Below, piece after piece: positions 17,132-24,426 of a DNA stretch of 64,000 bases; the stretch's first letter is position 1, and each line of letters opens with the position of its first letter. Source of the stretch: Chryseobacterium oranimense (GTDB taxonomy: Bacteria; Bacteroidota; Bacteroidia; Flavobacteriales; Weeksellaceae); assembly GCF_900129755.1 (NCBI RefSeq), contig NZ_FQWT01000001.1:1178001-1242000 (forward strand), in the 5' to 3' direction. The position numbers and the translations under genes are program-made. A model generated the notes under the pieces. The model saw only the letters and a list, made by a program, of their open reading frames with translations, was not told where the DNA came from and did not search any database.

Positions 17132-18085
17132 TTAGTCTATTTTTTTTGAAATATTTTCTACCAGGTTTTTAAGCTTGACTTTTAAGGATTCCGGTTCTAA
17201 AATGGTTGCATAATCTGCAAAAGTGATCAGCCAGCGCGGGAAACCTTCTTTTATCCATTCCGTATCAAAAGTCATTTCAATTCCATCCTCAGTCTCCTTT
17301 TCTTCAATAAAACCGTAATACCTTTTTGAATTAACAATATGCCCTACTATTTTCTTATCCACTAAAAGTCGCACCCTTGTTTTCTCTCCGTTTGAATATC
17401 TTCTGTAATCATTGATCTGTCCGTATTCCTGGGAAAAAGGATTCTGGGTTTTGAAAATCTGCTGGATCCTGTCCACCCGAAACTGTCTGAAGTCTTTTCT
17501 CATGGTACAGAAAGCCATTATGTACCAGTAATTGAATTCAAAGAAAATACCGACCGCTTCGATGGTCCTGTTGGTTACCCGGGAATCAACTGTCTTGTAT
17601 TCAATGATCAGCTGGGTTTTATCTGCAATACTTTCCAGGATGGTAGGAATCACATTCTTGATACTGTTATCCGATTGTGTATGATGATTATAAACATCAA
17701 TCTGTTTTTCAATATTCTGTATCAGGTTTTTATCTGAATTCCGAAGTACAGAACGTACTTTTTCCATGGCGATCTGATAATGTGCTCCCAGACTTTGATG
17801 GGAGAATTTCTGCATCAGCTTTTCGGCAGTGATAAAACTCAGTACCTCTTCTTTTGTAAACATAATGGGCGGAAGCTTATAGCCATCCATCAGTGAATAT
17901 CCGTTTCCTGCTTCACCTATAATGGGAATTCCAGCATTTTCCAGGGTTTTTACATCCCGGTAGATGGTGCGGATGCTTACATCAAATTTGGCAGCAAGAT
18001 CCTGTGCCCTTACTGTCGGCTTCGACTGTAATTGCGTGAGAATAGCTGTTACCCTGTCCAGTTTTTTAAGATAGTGATCGTTCAT
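17132..18085 (-). CDS. YafY-family HTH/WYL transcriptional regulator
   Basis: A 317-aa regulator: N-terminal winged helix (residues about 5-60, QSKPTVRAQDLAAKFDVSIRTIYRDVKTL), then a WYL ligand-sensing domain about 145-225, and a C-terminal WCX extension to about 310. The start at 18085 (MNDHYLKKLDR) is preferred over an in-frame start at 18208, because the longer form would run back through a promoter box and into the divergent gene. WYL proteins sense nucleotides or other ligands and often regulate stress or defence genes. It is divergent from the Crp/Fnr gene with a 99-base shared control region. Confidence 0.88.
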   Translation of the reverse strand: MNDHYLKKLDRVTAILTQLQSKPTVRAQDLAAKFDVSIRTIYRDVKTLENAGIPIIGEAGNGYSLMDGYKLPPIMFTKEEVLSFITAEKLMQKFSHQSLGAHYQIAMEKVRSVLRNSDKNLIQNIEKQIDVYNHHTQSDNSIKNVIPTILESIADKTQLIIEYKTVDSRVTNRTIEAVGIFFEFNYWYIMAFCTMRKDFRQFRVDRIQQIFKTQNPFSQEYGQINDYRRYSNGEKTRVRLLVDKKIVGHIVNSKRYYGFIEEKETEDGIEMTFDTEWIKEGFPRWLITFADYATILEPESLKVKLKNLVENISKKID

Positions 18086-18096
18086 ATTTGATATAG

Positions 18097-18104
18097 CAAA
18101 TCTA
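18097..18104 (-). promoter_or_regulatory. -7 box (TAGATTTG) of YafY-family gene
   Basis: An exact TAnnTTTG ending 11 bases before the ATG at 18085; it supports the short start and predicts a very short leader. Confidence 0.45.
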
Positions 18105-18184
18105 TCAATCTTTTTTGGGTCATCACATAAATTGACCTTGTTTTTATTTATATTTAAATCTTTATTCATTCTATTTATTTGAGT

Positions 18185-18754
18185 ATGAATCCTACCAGCT
18201 TTATCCAAACCATCGAAAGTATAAGTAAGCCTGAACAGCCTGTTATGGATGTTTTGGTTTCAAATCTAGAATTAAAAACTTACCGGAAAGGCGATTTTCT
18301 TCTAAAAGGCGACGAGACCTGCCGGTACTTTTATTTCCTTGAAAAAGGCCTGGTAAAACTGTTTTTTGATAATGGTGACAAAGATTTCATTATGACTTTC
18401 TTTTCTGAAAATTCTTTTTTCACTGAGCTGAGCGGCTTTTTAACGGGTAATCCATCAAAATATATGATTGTTGCCCTTGAACCCTGTAAAGTTTTCCGCA
18501 TTCATAAAAATGTTATTGAAGATGTATGCAAGAAATACCATAGTGCAGAAACTCTCTTCAGCAAACTTTACCGAAAAGCTCCTGTCAATATGATGGGAAG
18601 AATCAGTGAAATGCTTGAAGATGAAGGCAAGAAGCGGTATAATAATTTTCTGAAACAAAGGCCTGACCTTATCCAGCGTATCAGCTTGGGAGATCTGGCA
18701 GATTATATCGGGATCACTCAGGTTTCTCTAAGCAGAATCCGGGCACAAAAATAG
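18185..18754 (+). CDS. Crp/Fnr family transcriptional regulator
   Basis: A 189-aa regulator. Residues about 25-115 form a cyclic-nucleotide-binding-type beta-roll (KGDFLLKGDETCRYFYFLEKGLVKLF), and residues about 140-189 carry a short HTH with LGDLADYIGITQVSLSRIR. No Fe-S cysteine cluster like that of FNR is present. It may be autonomous or bind an unknown ligand. The ATG at 18185 is preferred over the TTG at 18179. An AhpD-like gene follows 76 bases downstream on the same strand and is a plausible target. Confidence 0.88.
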   Translation: MNPTSFIQTIESISKPEQPVMDVLVSNLELKTYRKGDFLLKGDETCRYFYFLEKGLVKLFFDNGDKDFIMTFFSENSFFTELSGFLTGNPSKYMIVALEPCKVFRIHKNVIEDVCKKYHSAETLFSKLYRKAPVNMMGRISEMLEDEGKKRYNNFLKQRPDLIQRISLGDLADYIGITQVSLSRIRAQK

Positions 18755-18794
18755 TTTTTTATCATATGTAAAAAAATTCCGGAAAATTGCAGTC

Positions 18795-18802
18795 TACATT
18801 TG
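18795..18802 (+). promoter_or_regulatory. -7 box (TACATTTG) of AhpD-like gene
   Basis: An exact TAnnTTTG, 28 bases before the ATG; no TTG at the usual distance, as expected for an activator-dependent promoter. Confidence 0.5.
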
Positions 18803-18830
18803 TGACATAATTAATCAAAAACAATTTATT

Positions 18831-19295
18831 ATGTCACAAAGAATTAATGCATTTGCAATGGGAAACAAAGCTGTAAACGCCCTTCATCATCTGGGATCTC
18901 AGCTACAGCATTCATCACTGGACCGTTCGTTCCTGGAACTTCTGTATTTCCGTGTTTCCCAGATGAACGGATGTGCTTTCTGCCTGGATATGCACTCCAA
19001 AGAATTAAGAGCCAGCGGCGAAACCGAGCAGCGAATATTTTTGGTGAGCGCCTGGAGGGAATGTTCTTTTTACACGGACAGAGAAAAAGCAGGACTGCTA
19101 TGGGCAGAAACCTTAACTTCTTTAAACGGGAAAGAGGTTTCCGATGAAATTTATTCTGAAGTTACTCAACATTTTTCTGAAACTGAAATACTGGATCTCA
19201 CTATGGCTGTGATTGCGATCAACAGCTATAACAGAATCAATATTGCTTTTGGAGCAGATGTAGGGACTTATCAGGTTGCTGAGAAGGCACAGTAA
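18831..19295 (+). CDS. Carboxymuconolactone decarboxylase family (AhpD-like) protein
   Basis: A 154-aa protein with the AhpD-type redox motif CAFCLDMH (Cys48, Cys51, His55) in an all-helical fold. The CxxC plus His suggests alkylhydroperoxidase or thiol-disulphide activity rather than true lactone decarboxylation. It has its own promoter directly after a Crp/Fnr regulator. Flanking genes offer no pathway context. Confidence 0.88.
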   Translation: MSQRINAFAMGNKAVNALHHLGSQLQHSSLDRSFLELLYFRVSQMNGCAFCLDMHSKELRASGETEQRIFLVSAWRECSFYTDREKAGLLWAETLTSLNGKEVSDEIYSEVTQHFSETEILDLTMAVIAINSYNRINIAFGADVGTYQVAEKAQ

Positions 19296-19409
19296 AATCA
19301 TTTTTTAACGCAAAGTTTTATCATGACTGCTTTTGATTAGGCTGATGATAGAACTTTGCATTTAATCTCGTGTGGGAAGCTTTAAAATGGTCTTGTAAAA
19401 TGAAGATTA

Positions 19410-21218
19410 TTAGTTATCCTTAAAAGTACTTACCAGCTTATCCAGATTTAAACTTCTGGCAGAGGCATCAAAGATCTCACGGTAAGTTCCGTTCAGCTGA
19501 ACCAGCTCATCATGAGTTCCGCTTTCTACAACCCTTCCTTTTTTCATCACATAAATAGTATCAGAATCAAGAATCTGTGACAGTGAGTGAGAAATAATAA
19601 CCACCGTACGTCCTTCTTTGATGGCATCCAGGGAGTTTTTAATCTGTTCGGTAGCAATAGCATCCAGGCTGGCAGTGGGTTCATCCAGGAAAATAATCGG
19701 TGGATTTTTCAGGAATAATCTGGCAATGGCAATTCTCTGCTGCTGCCCTCCTGAAAGCTGGGTGGCATCATGCTGATAACCATCCGGAAGATCAAGGATC
19801 TGGTCATGCAGGTATGCTTTTTTGGAAGCTTCCTGAATTTCCTCAAAGCTGGCGTTCATATCACCATAACGGATATTATCCTCAATACTTCCCTGAAAAA
19901 TATGGTTCTTCTGAAGCACCAATCCTAAATCGTCCCTCAGAAAAGTATTGTCATACTCATCTAAATTGACTCCGTCCAGCAGGATTTCTCCTGAATCGGG
20001 AAGATAAAATTTACACAAAAGGTTAATGACCGTAGACTTTCCGGCCCCACTTAATCCTACCAATGCCGTGGTTTTCCCATTCTCTATCTTCATGGAAACA
20101 TTATGTAAAGCCTGGGTTCCGTTCGGGTAACTGAAATCTACATTTTTTAATTCAAAATTACCTTTGATCTCCTTTTCTACAAAGGTTCCGTTCGGTTCTT
20201 TCTCGTCATCGGCATTGAGGATTTCAAAATAGCCTTCCGCATAGATCATGGCATCATTCATATCATCGTAAATTCTGTGTAGCTGACGTATAGGAGCTGA
20301 AATATTGTTAAAAAGCATAATATGAAGCATAATAGCTCCAATCGTCATCTGTTGATCGAGTACCAGATAAACCGTTAGAAGAATGATTAAAACCACTCCA
20401 AACTGTTCTATAAAAGTTTTCAGGCCATCATAGATAAAGTTGGTTTTTCTCGTGAACATCTGACTTTCCATCAGTTCCATCTGCAAATCATACTGTTTTT
20501 TTCCTTCAAATTTTTCACGGACAAAACTTTTGATTACCATAATGGAATTAATCAGATTCAAAAGTCCGGAAGTCTTCCTTTCCCGCTGATTTCTAAGCTG
20601 GCGGCGTACTCCTCCAAGCTTTTTCGCCTGTAACGAACTGATATAAAAATAGATGGGAACAATGATCGTAGAAACCATCCCTACATACACATTCTGCATG
20701 TACATAATGATGAGAGCGATAATGGCATTGGAAAAAAGCGGAAGTATATCGATGAAAAAATTCTGTACAAGTCTTGTCAGACTTTCTATCCCACGGTCTA
20801 TCCTGATCTGAAGTTTTCCGGATTCATGGTTTTCATCATTGAAATAAGCAACTCTGTACATCAGGATTTTGTCAATAGCTGATTGTGCAAGAACGGAGCT
20901 TACATTGATCCTTATTTTTTCACCATAAAATTTTTGTCCGAAATTGATAAAAATATTAAGCAGTTCCTTCCCCAGCAAAATGATAGAAATGACGATCAGA
21001 ATATGAATACCCTCAGACATAGGATGCGGAAGATGGGTAAGTTTGGTCACCTCATCTACCGTATATTTTAAGACAATTGGATTGACCTGTGCCGCAAGAG
21101 CCCCTAAGAAGGTCAGAAACAACGTCCCGTAAATCATTAAACGGTAAGGTTTTATAAATGGAACAAGCTGTTTATAGATCCCGAATAAAGTGACTGTTCT
21201 GTTAAAAGGTTTTGCCAT
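19410..21218 (-). CDS. ABC exporter, fused permease and ATPase (MsbA/MDR type)
   Basis: A 602-aa half-transporter. Residues about 25-315 are a six-helix exporter membrane domain; the nucleotide-binding domain has Walker A GLSGAGKST (388-396), signature LSGGQQQRIAIAR, Walker B IIFLDEPTASLD and the switch His in ISHSLSQI. It works as a dimer in the inner membrane. Lipid A flippase (MsbA) and multidrug exporters share this layout. LptB upstream on the same strand is suggestive of lipid export, but a terminator lies between them. The C-terminal tail (RSLNLDKLVSTF) is short and unremarkable. Confidence 0.92.
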   Translation of the reverse strand: MAKPFNRTVTLFGIYKQLVPFIKPYRLMIYGTLFLTFLGALAAQVNPIVLKYTVDEVTKLTHLPHPMSEGIHILIVISIILLGKELLNIFINFGQKFYGEKIRINVSSVLAQSAIDKILMYRVAYFNDENHESGKLQIRIDRGIESLTRLVQNFFIDILPLFSNAIIALIIMYMQNVYVGMVSTIIVPIYFYISSLQAKKLGGVRRQLRNQRERKTSGLLNLINSIMVIKSFVREKFEGKKQYDLQMELMESQMFTRKTNFIYDGLKTFIEQFGVVLIILLTVYLVLDQQMTIGAIMLHIMLFNNISAPIRQLHRIYDDMNDAMIYAEGYFEILNADDEKEPNGTFVEKEIKGNFELKNVDFSYPNGTQALHNVSMKIENGKTTALVGLSGAGKSTVINLLCKFYLPDSGEILLDGVNLDEYDNTFLRDDLGLVLQKNHIFQGSIEDNIRYGDMNASFEEIQEASKKAYLHDQILDLPDGYQHDATQLSGGQQQRIAIARLFLKNPPIIFLDEPTASLDAIATEQIKNSLDAIKEGRTVVIISHSLSQILDSDTIYVMKKGRVVESGTHDELVQLNGTYREIFDASARSLNLDKLVSTFKDN

Positions 21219-21233
21219 AGAAGTTATTTTAAC

Positions 21234-21267
21234 TAAAAAACGTACCGTTTCAGAGAGAAAAGGTACG
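21234..21267 (-). terminator. Terminator after lptB-small ORF pair
   Basis: CGTACC and GGTACG arms around a 15-base loop, followed on the minus strand by six T residues, just before the exporter start. Confidence 0.7.
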
Positions 21268-21294
21268 AATCATTATTAATTGACATTTTAAGAT

Positions 21295-21546
21295 TTATTT
21301 AAAAATCTTCAATGTGCCATCATCATTTATATACTTGAATTGATAGTTTGAATCAATAATCTTTCCACCTATTTGCACAAAAACTCCCCACATTCCTGAC
21401 CAATCTTCAAAATCTTTTTCATCAGATGTATCCCAACGGATCATTGTTGAAAATTTATGGAGTTTTAAATTCACTATAACTCCGTATTCATTTTCCAAAA
21501 AAACTTTGGTCCCAACTTGAAAGTCTTCATATTTATAATCATCCAT
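21295..21546 (-). CDS. Small acidic hypothetical protein coupled to lptB
   Basis: An 83-aa soluble protein, acidic and aromatic (DEKDFEDWSGMWGVF), with no signal peptide or known motif. The beginning, YEDFQVGTKVFLENEYGVIV, reads like a small beta-barrel/SH3-like fold. Its ATG starts one base after the lptB stop, so it is translated with lptB; a terminator follows. I do not recognise a family. Position suggests a link to the unusual C-terminal extension of this LptB, but that is only context. Confidence 0.65.
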   Translation of the reverse strand: MDDYKYEDFQVGTKVFLENEYGVIVNLKLHKFSTMIRWDTSDEKDFEDWSGMWGVFVQIGGKIIDSNYQFKYINDDGTLKIFK

Positions 21547-21547
21547 T

Positions 21548-22609
21548 TTATCCCTCGTAAAAATAGGTTGTCAGGTAATGCAGTTCTGGTTTGCTTGCTG
21601 CTTTGGATTCAGCTTCTGCCTGTTCCAGGGTGTACTGCGTGGTCAGTTCTTTTCTTTGAAAGATAAATGAATTATTAGCATTTTTGTCCACCACATCATT
21701 GAAGATATGCTCAATTTCAGAGTTGGCAAGCGATGCAAAGCTAATGTCTTCAAAACCGTACATCAGTCTCAAATCATCAAACTGACTGAAATTTTCATCT
21801 ACAAACCCCTGAAACTGTGCTTTTGAATCAAAATTACCTGCCCAGATGTTATAAATATATTTTTTCTTTTTCGGTTTGTCTAAAATACTCTGGTAGACAA
21901 AGTTTTCACCAAGATAGGCTTCTCTCACCTGAGGATCGTTAGCAAGGTCTTCCGGAAGTCCTTCTTTCAGGATATTTCCTTCAAACATAATGTATGTTTT
22001 GTTGGTAATTGCCAAGGTCTGCTGCACATTGTGATCCGTGATCAGGATTCCGATATTTTTGTCTACAAGACTTCTTACGATTTTCTGAATATCTTCTACC
22101 GCAATGGGGTCTACTCCCGCAAAAGGCTCATCCAAAAGGATAAAATTTGGGCTCGTGGCAAGACATCGCGCGATTTCCGTTCTACGTCTTTCTCCTCCTG
22201 ACAAAAGATCTCCCCTGTTTTTACGTACATGCTGCAGGGAAAACTCTTCGATCAGTTCATCACACTTAATCTGCTGCTCACGTTTTGACAATTTTGTAAG
22301 CTGTAAAACACCCATAATATTCTCTTCTACAGAGAGTTTTCTGAAAATGGATGCTTCCTGCGCAAGATATCCGATTCCCTTTTGGGCCCTGCGGTACATG
22401 GCATCAGTGGTGATCTCCTGTTTATCGAGAAAAATCTTTCCTGAAGTAGGTTTAACCAATCCAACGATCATATAGAATGAAGTGGTCTTTCCTGCCCCAT
22501 TCGGGCCCAGCAAGCCAACAATTTCTCCCTGTTCTACCTGTACAGAAACGCCTTTTACTACTTTTTTAGGACCGTATTCCTTGATTAAGTTTTCTCCTCG
22601 TAAAATCAT
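21548..22609 (-). CDS. lptB: LPS export ABC transporter ATPase with C-terminal extension
   Basis: A 353-aa cytoplasmic ATPase that powers LptFG extraction of LPS from the inner membrane. Walker A GPNGAGKT (35-42), LSGGE signature (136-140), Walker B FILLDEP (156-162) and switch His193 are intact, and residues 1-240 match LptB closely. Known LptB ends near 240 aa; here a KPKKKK linker (about 245-250) leads to an extra domain of about 100 residues (IWAGNFDSKAQFQGFV... to HYLTTYFYEG) unlike ABC regulatory domains I know. The start is fixed because the ABC fold begins at residue 3, although the promoter box ends only 5 bases upstream. Confidence 0.9.
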   Translation of the reverse strand: MILRGENLIKEYGPKKVVKGVSVQVEQGEIVGLLGPNGAGKTTSFYMIVGLVKPTSGKIFLDKQEITTDAMYRRAQKGIGYLAQEASIFRKLSVEENIMGVLQLTKLSKREQQIKCDELIEEFSLQHVRKNRGDLLSGGERRRTEIARCLATSPNFILLDEPFAGVDPIAVEDIQKIVRSLVDKNIGILITDHNVQQTLAITNKTYIMFEGNILKEGLPEDLANDPQVREAYLGENFVYQSILDKPKKKKYIYNIWAGNFDSKAQFQGFVDENFSQFDDLRLMYGFEDISFASLANSEIEHIFNDVVDKNANNSFIFQRKELTTQYTLEQAEAESKAASKPELHYLTTYFYEG

Positions 22610-22614
22610 AGGAG

Positions 22615-22641
22615 CAAAGATAAAGTTTTTTTGAATTCAAA
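22615..22641 (-). promoter_or_regulatory. Promoter abutting lptB start
   Basis: TTTG (22641-22638), 15 bases, exact TATCTTTG (22622-22615), then only 5 bases to the ATG: a nearly leaderless transcript is predicted. Confidence 0.5.
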
Positions 22642-22712
22642 TTTTAGATTATAAACGGTAAACGTTTTTTTGAATGGTCATTTTATTTTCCAATAATTCG
22701 GAGATATTTAAA

Positions 22713-22808
22713 TTTTGGTTAAAGCCATGAATCCCGACATTTTTTATTGTAAACGGGCTAAAGCACGTTCCTATTGATTACATCCTTCTACTACACTCAG
22801 GATGGCAG
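22713..22808. repeat. Composite repeat copy 4 plus degenerate CTGAGCGGA-type copy
   Basis: TTTTGGTTAAAGCC, AT spacer, ACGGGCTAAAGCACGTTCCT and ATTGATTA, followed directly by ACATCCTTCTACTACACTCA, a decayed form of the 985-1068 arm. It fills the middle of the 330-base gap 22610-22940; the rest is AT-rich promoter-type sequence. Confidence 0.7.
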
Positions 22809-22940
22809 ATTTACTACTCATTGCTAAATTCATGATCATATTTCGTTAAAAATTAAACATTTATAGTATTATTTTGTAACTCTATGAAATTTTATCCGAC
22901 CTATTGCAAAAGCATTTATAATCATCACAATACATTAACA

Positions 22941-23240
22941 ATGGAAAATTACGGTTATACAAAAACAGAAGGCACGCAGAATCCTAATCCTCAAAATAAT
23001 ATGCCTTACCGATCGGAGAAGAAAATTCCGGCAGCGATACTGGGAATCCTTGTCGGCTGGCTGGCTTTAAATAAATTCTATCTGGGCTATACGAAAGAAG
23101 GCGTGATCCAGCTTGTTCTGAATATCATCACTTTTGGAGCCGCTTCTATTATTCCTTTTATTGAAGGGATTTTGTACCTGTTCATGAGCGATAAGCAGTT
23201 TGATGACACCTATGTATACGGGAGAAAAGGATGGCTTTAG
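22941..23240 (+). CDS. TM2 domain-containing membrane protein
   Basis: A 99-aa protein with an Asn/Pro-rich N-terminus (about 30 residues) and a TM2 domain: helix 1 PAAILGILVGWLALNKFYLG, a short YTKEG turn, and helix 2 through IITFGAASIIPFIEGILYL. The N-K-F-Y-LG signature near the first helix end is typical. The ATG at 22941 is preferred over an earlier in-frame ATG at 22884, because it gives the usual soluble lead-in. Family function is unknown, thought to be small inner-membrane accessory proteins. Confidence 0.85.
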   Translation: MENYGYTKTEGTQNPNPQNNMPYRSEKKIPAAILGILVGWLALNKFYLGYTKEGVIQLVLNIITFGAASIIPFIEGILYLFMSDKQFDDTYVYGRKGWL

Positions 23241-23284
23241 GAAGAGGATAGGTAAAGGCAGCTAAGAAAGCTGATAAAGCTAAG

Positions 23285-23317
23285 AAGGGGAAGGCTAATA
23301 AAGCAAATTCCCCTTTT
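23285..23317 (+). terminator. Probable terminator after TM2 gene
   Basis: AAGGGGAA and TTCCCCTT arms across a 15-base loop, followed by TT. The preceding bases are a Lys-codon-like GCTAAGAAG repetition with no ORF. Confidence 0.5.
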
Positions 23318-23395
23318 CACTCTTTTGCCTTTCTACGCTTTCGCCTATTATTTTATTTCCCTATTTTTATGTTACCAAATCAAGACTTAAATTAT

Positions 23396-24124
23396 ATGGA
23401 AAATAATAAAGACCTTACAGATCTTCTTGCCCTGGATCTGGGTATTAATATTGTAGACAGAAGGCCTTATGCCAAAGAAGTTTTCAAATGGCAGGATATG
23501 GATCTTCTTCCCCACTCGTCTACCGATACGCTTCTTTGCGAAATCTTCGAATGGAACGGAAGAAACTGGAGAACGACGGGAAATAACCTCATCGGATACC
23601 TGTTTTCCGGAGATCTTCTTAATACAGTCAAACAGCAGCTGATCAACACACCCAAGCACCCTGCATTGATCCCTGACTTTGAATTCACAAAAGAAAGCAT
23701 GGTGGAATACGGTCTCTCCCTACCTTCCCTCTTTAATATCGGAGTGAATGGAGATATTAAAAATACCAAGAGTTTCTCTGTAAGAGTGAATGGGGTAACC
23801 AAATCCAGGATTACCAATATTGATACTCCGGGAATTGAAATTCTGAAAAATTACTCTTTGTTTACCCAAAGTAAATCCAAGACTTACAGAAAAAATATTA
23901 AATTCAATTATCTGAGTACTTCTCTTTTCTATGCAGAAAGTGTAGAGATCTTTCTTGAAAAGGAATCTGGGGTTGGAGTAGATGTGAGCTTCCAGACTGA
24001 GAATGTAGAAGTGGATGCTAAAATAGATACAGACACAAAGAAACATTTTGTTTTGAAATATTCCGGGAATCAGGCTCCTTTTGCTGCAAAATTTACCAAA
24101 GGAAAAGATTTCAACATCATGTGA
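23396..24124 (+). CDS. Unknown 242-aa protein with faint gasdermin-like patterning
   Basis: A soluble protein without signal peptide or catalytic motif. The ATG at 23396 (MENNKDLTDLL) is preferred over 23369. Residues about 1-75 include CEIFEWNGRNW and GNNLIGYLFSGDLL; residues about 105-145 alternate strands (NIGVNGDIKNTKSFSVRVNG); residues about 180-240 form long amphipathic strands (AESVEIFLEKESGVGVDVSF, then VEVDAKID, then HFVLKYSGNQAPFAAKFTKG). The order and spacing recall the N-terminal pore domain of bacterial gasdermins, but no protease is encoded next door and similarity is by eye only. A GG-leader peptide gene follows 44 bases downstream on the same strand. Confidence 0.7.
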   Translation: MENNKDLTDLLALDLGINIVDRRPYAKEVFKWQDMDLLPHSSTDTLLCEIFEWNGRNWRTTGNNLIGYLFSGDLLNTVKQQLINTPKHPALIPDFEFTKESMVEYGLSLPSLFNIGVNGDIKNTKSFSVRVNGVTKSRITNIDTPGIEILKNYSLFTQSKSKTYRKNIKFNYLSTSLFYAESVEIFLEKESGVGVDVSFQTENVEVDAKIDTDTKKHFVLKYSGNQAPFAAKFTKGKDFNIM

Positions 24125-24168
24125 TAAATTTTCACTATTTTAGTTTCACTAACCTATAAATATTTGTC

Positions 24169-24357
24169 ATGAAAAAGTTAACAAAAAAAGAACTGAAGAA
24201 CATTAACGGTGGAAGTATCAGATTTCCTGATGCCAATGGTAATTGTCCTGCAGGATGGTATTTGTGTCCCACCAATGTATGCGTAAATGATAATGGGGGT
24301 GAAAATCCTATTCAACCGGGAGATCGCGATTATTTCGCCTGCTTCGGTCACAACTAA
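24169..24357 (+). CDS. GG-leader, Cys-rich bacteriocin-like peptide precursor
   Basis: A 62-aa peptide. The leader MKKLTKKELKNINGG has the K-L-x-x-E-L-K-x-I-x-GG form of double-glycine leaders cut by C39-peptidase ABC transporters; the predicted core is 47 residues after GG15 with four Cys (CPAGWYLCPTNVC and a later FACF), Pro, Gly and acidic residues. Such short peptides are widespread in Chryseobacterium and are usually named bacteriocin-like. No modification enzyme, C39 transporter or immunity gene lies beside it here, so processing would rely on genes elsewhere. Antimicrobial action is inferred, not shown. Confidence 0.8.
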   Translation: MKKLTKKELKNINGGSIRFPDANGNCPAGWYLCPTNVCVNDNGGENPIQPGDRDYFACFGHN

Positions 24358-24381
24358 TAATATTTCTTTATGATATAGAAA

Positions 24382-24410
24382 CTGCGCCTAAAATTTCATT
24401 TTAGGCGCAG
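24382..24410. terminator. Shared hairpin between GG-peptide and hemB
   Basis: CTGCGCCTAAAAT and its exact complement around a 3-base loop, between convergent genes. Poor T tracts on both sides, so efficiency is uncertain. Confidence 0.65.
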
Positions 24411-24426
24411 ATCATTTGTTTAGTGA

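Noticed and set aside
18085..18208. Longer N-terminus for the YafY-family regulator
   Set aside because: The extra 41 residues run back through a promoter box and into the divergent gene, and lack similarity to the family.
23241..23284. GCTAAGAAG-type lysine-codon repeats as a small gene
   Set aside because: No start codon with a sensible context and no continuous frame; it is probably part of the untranslated end before a hairpin.
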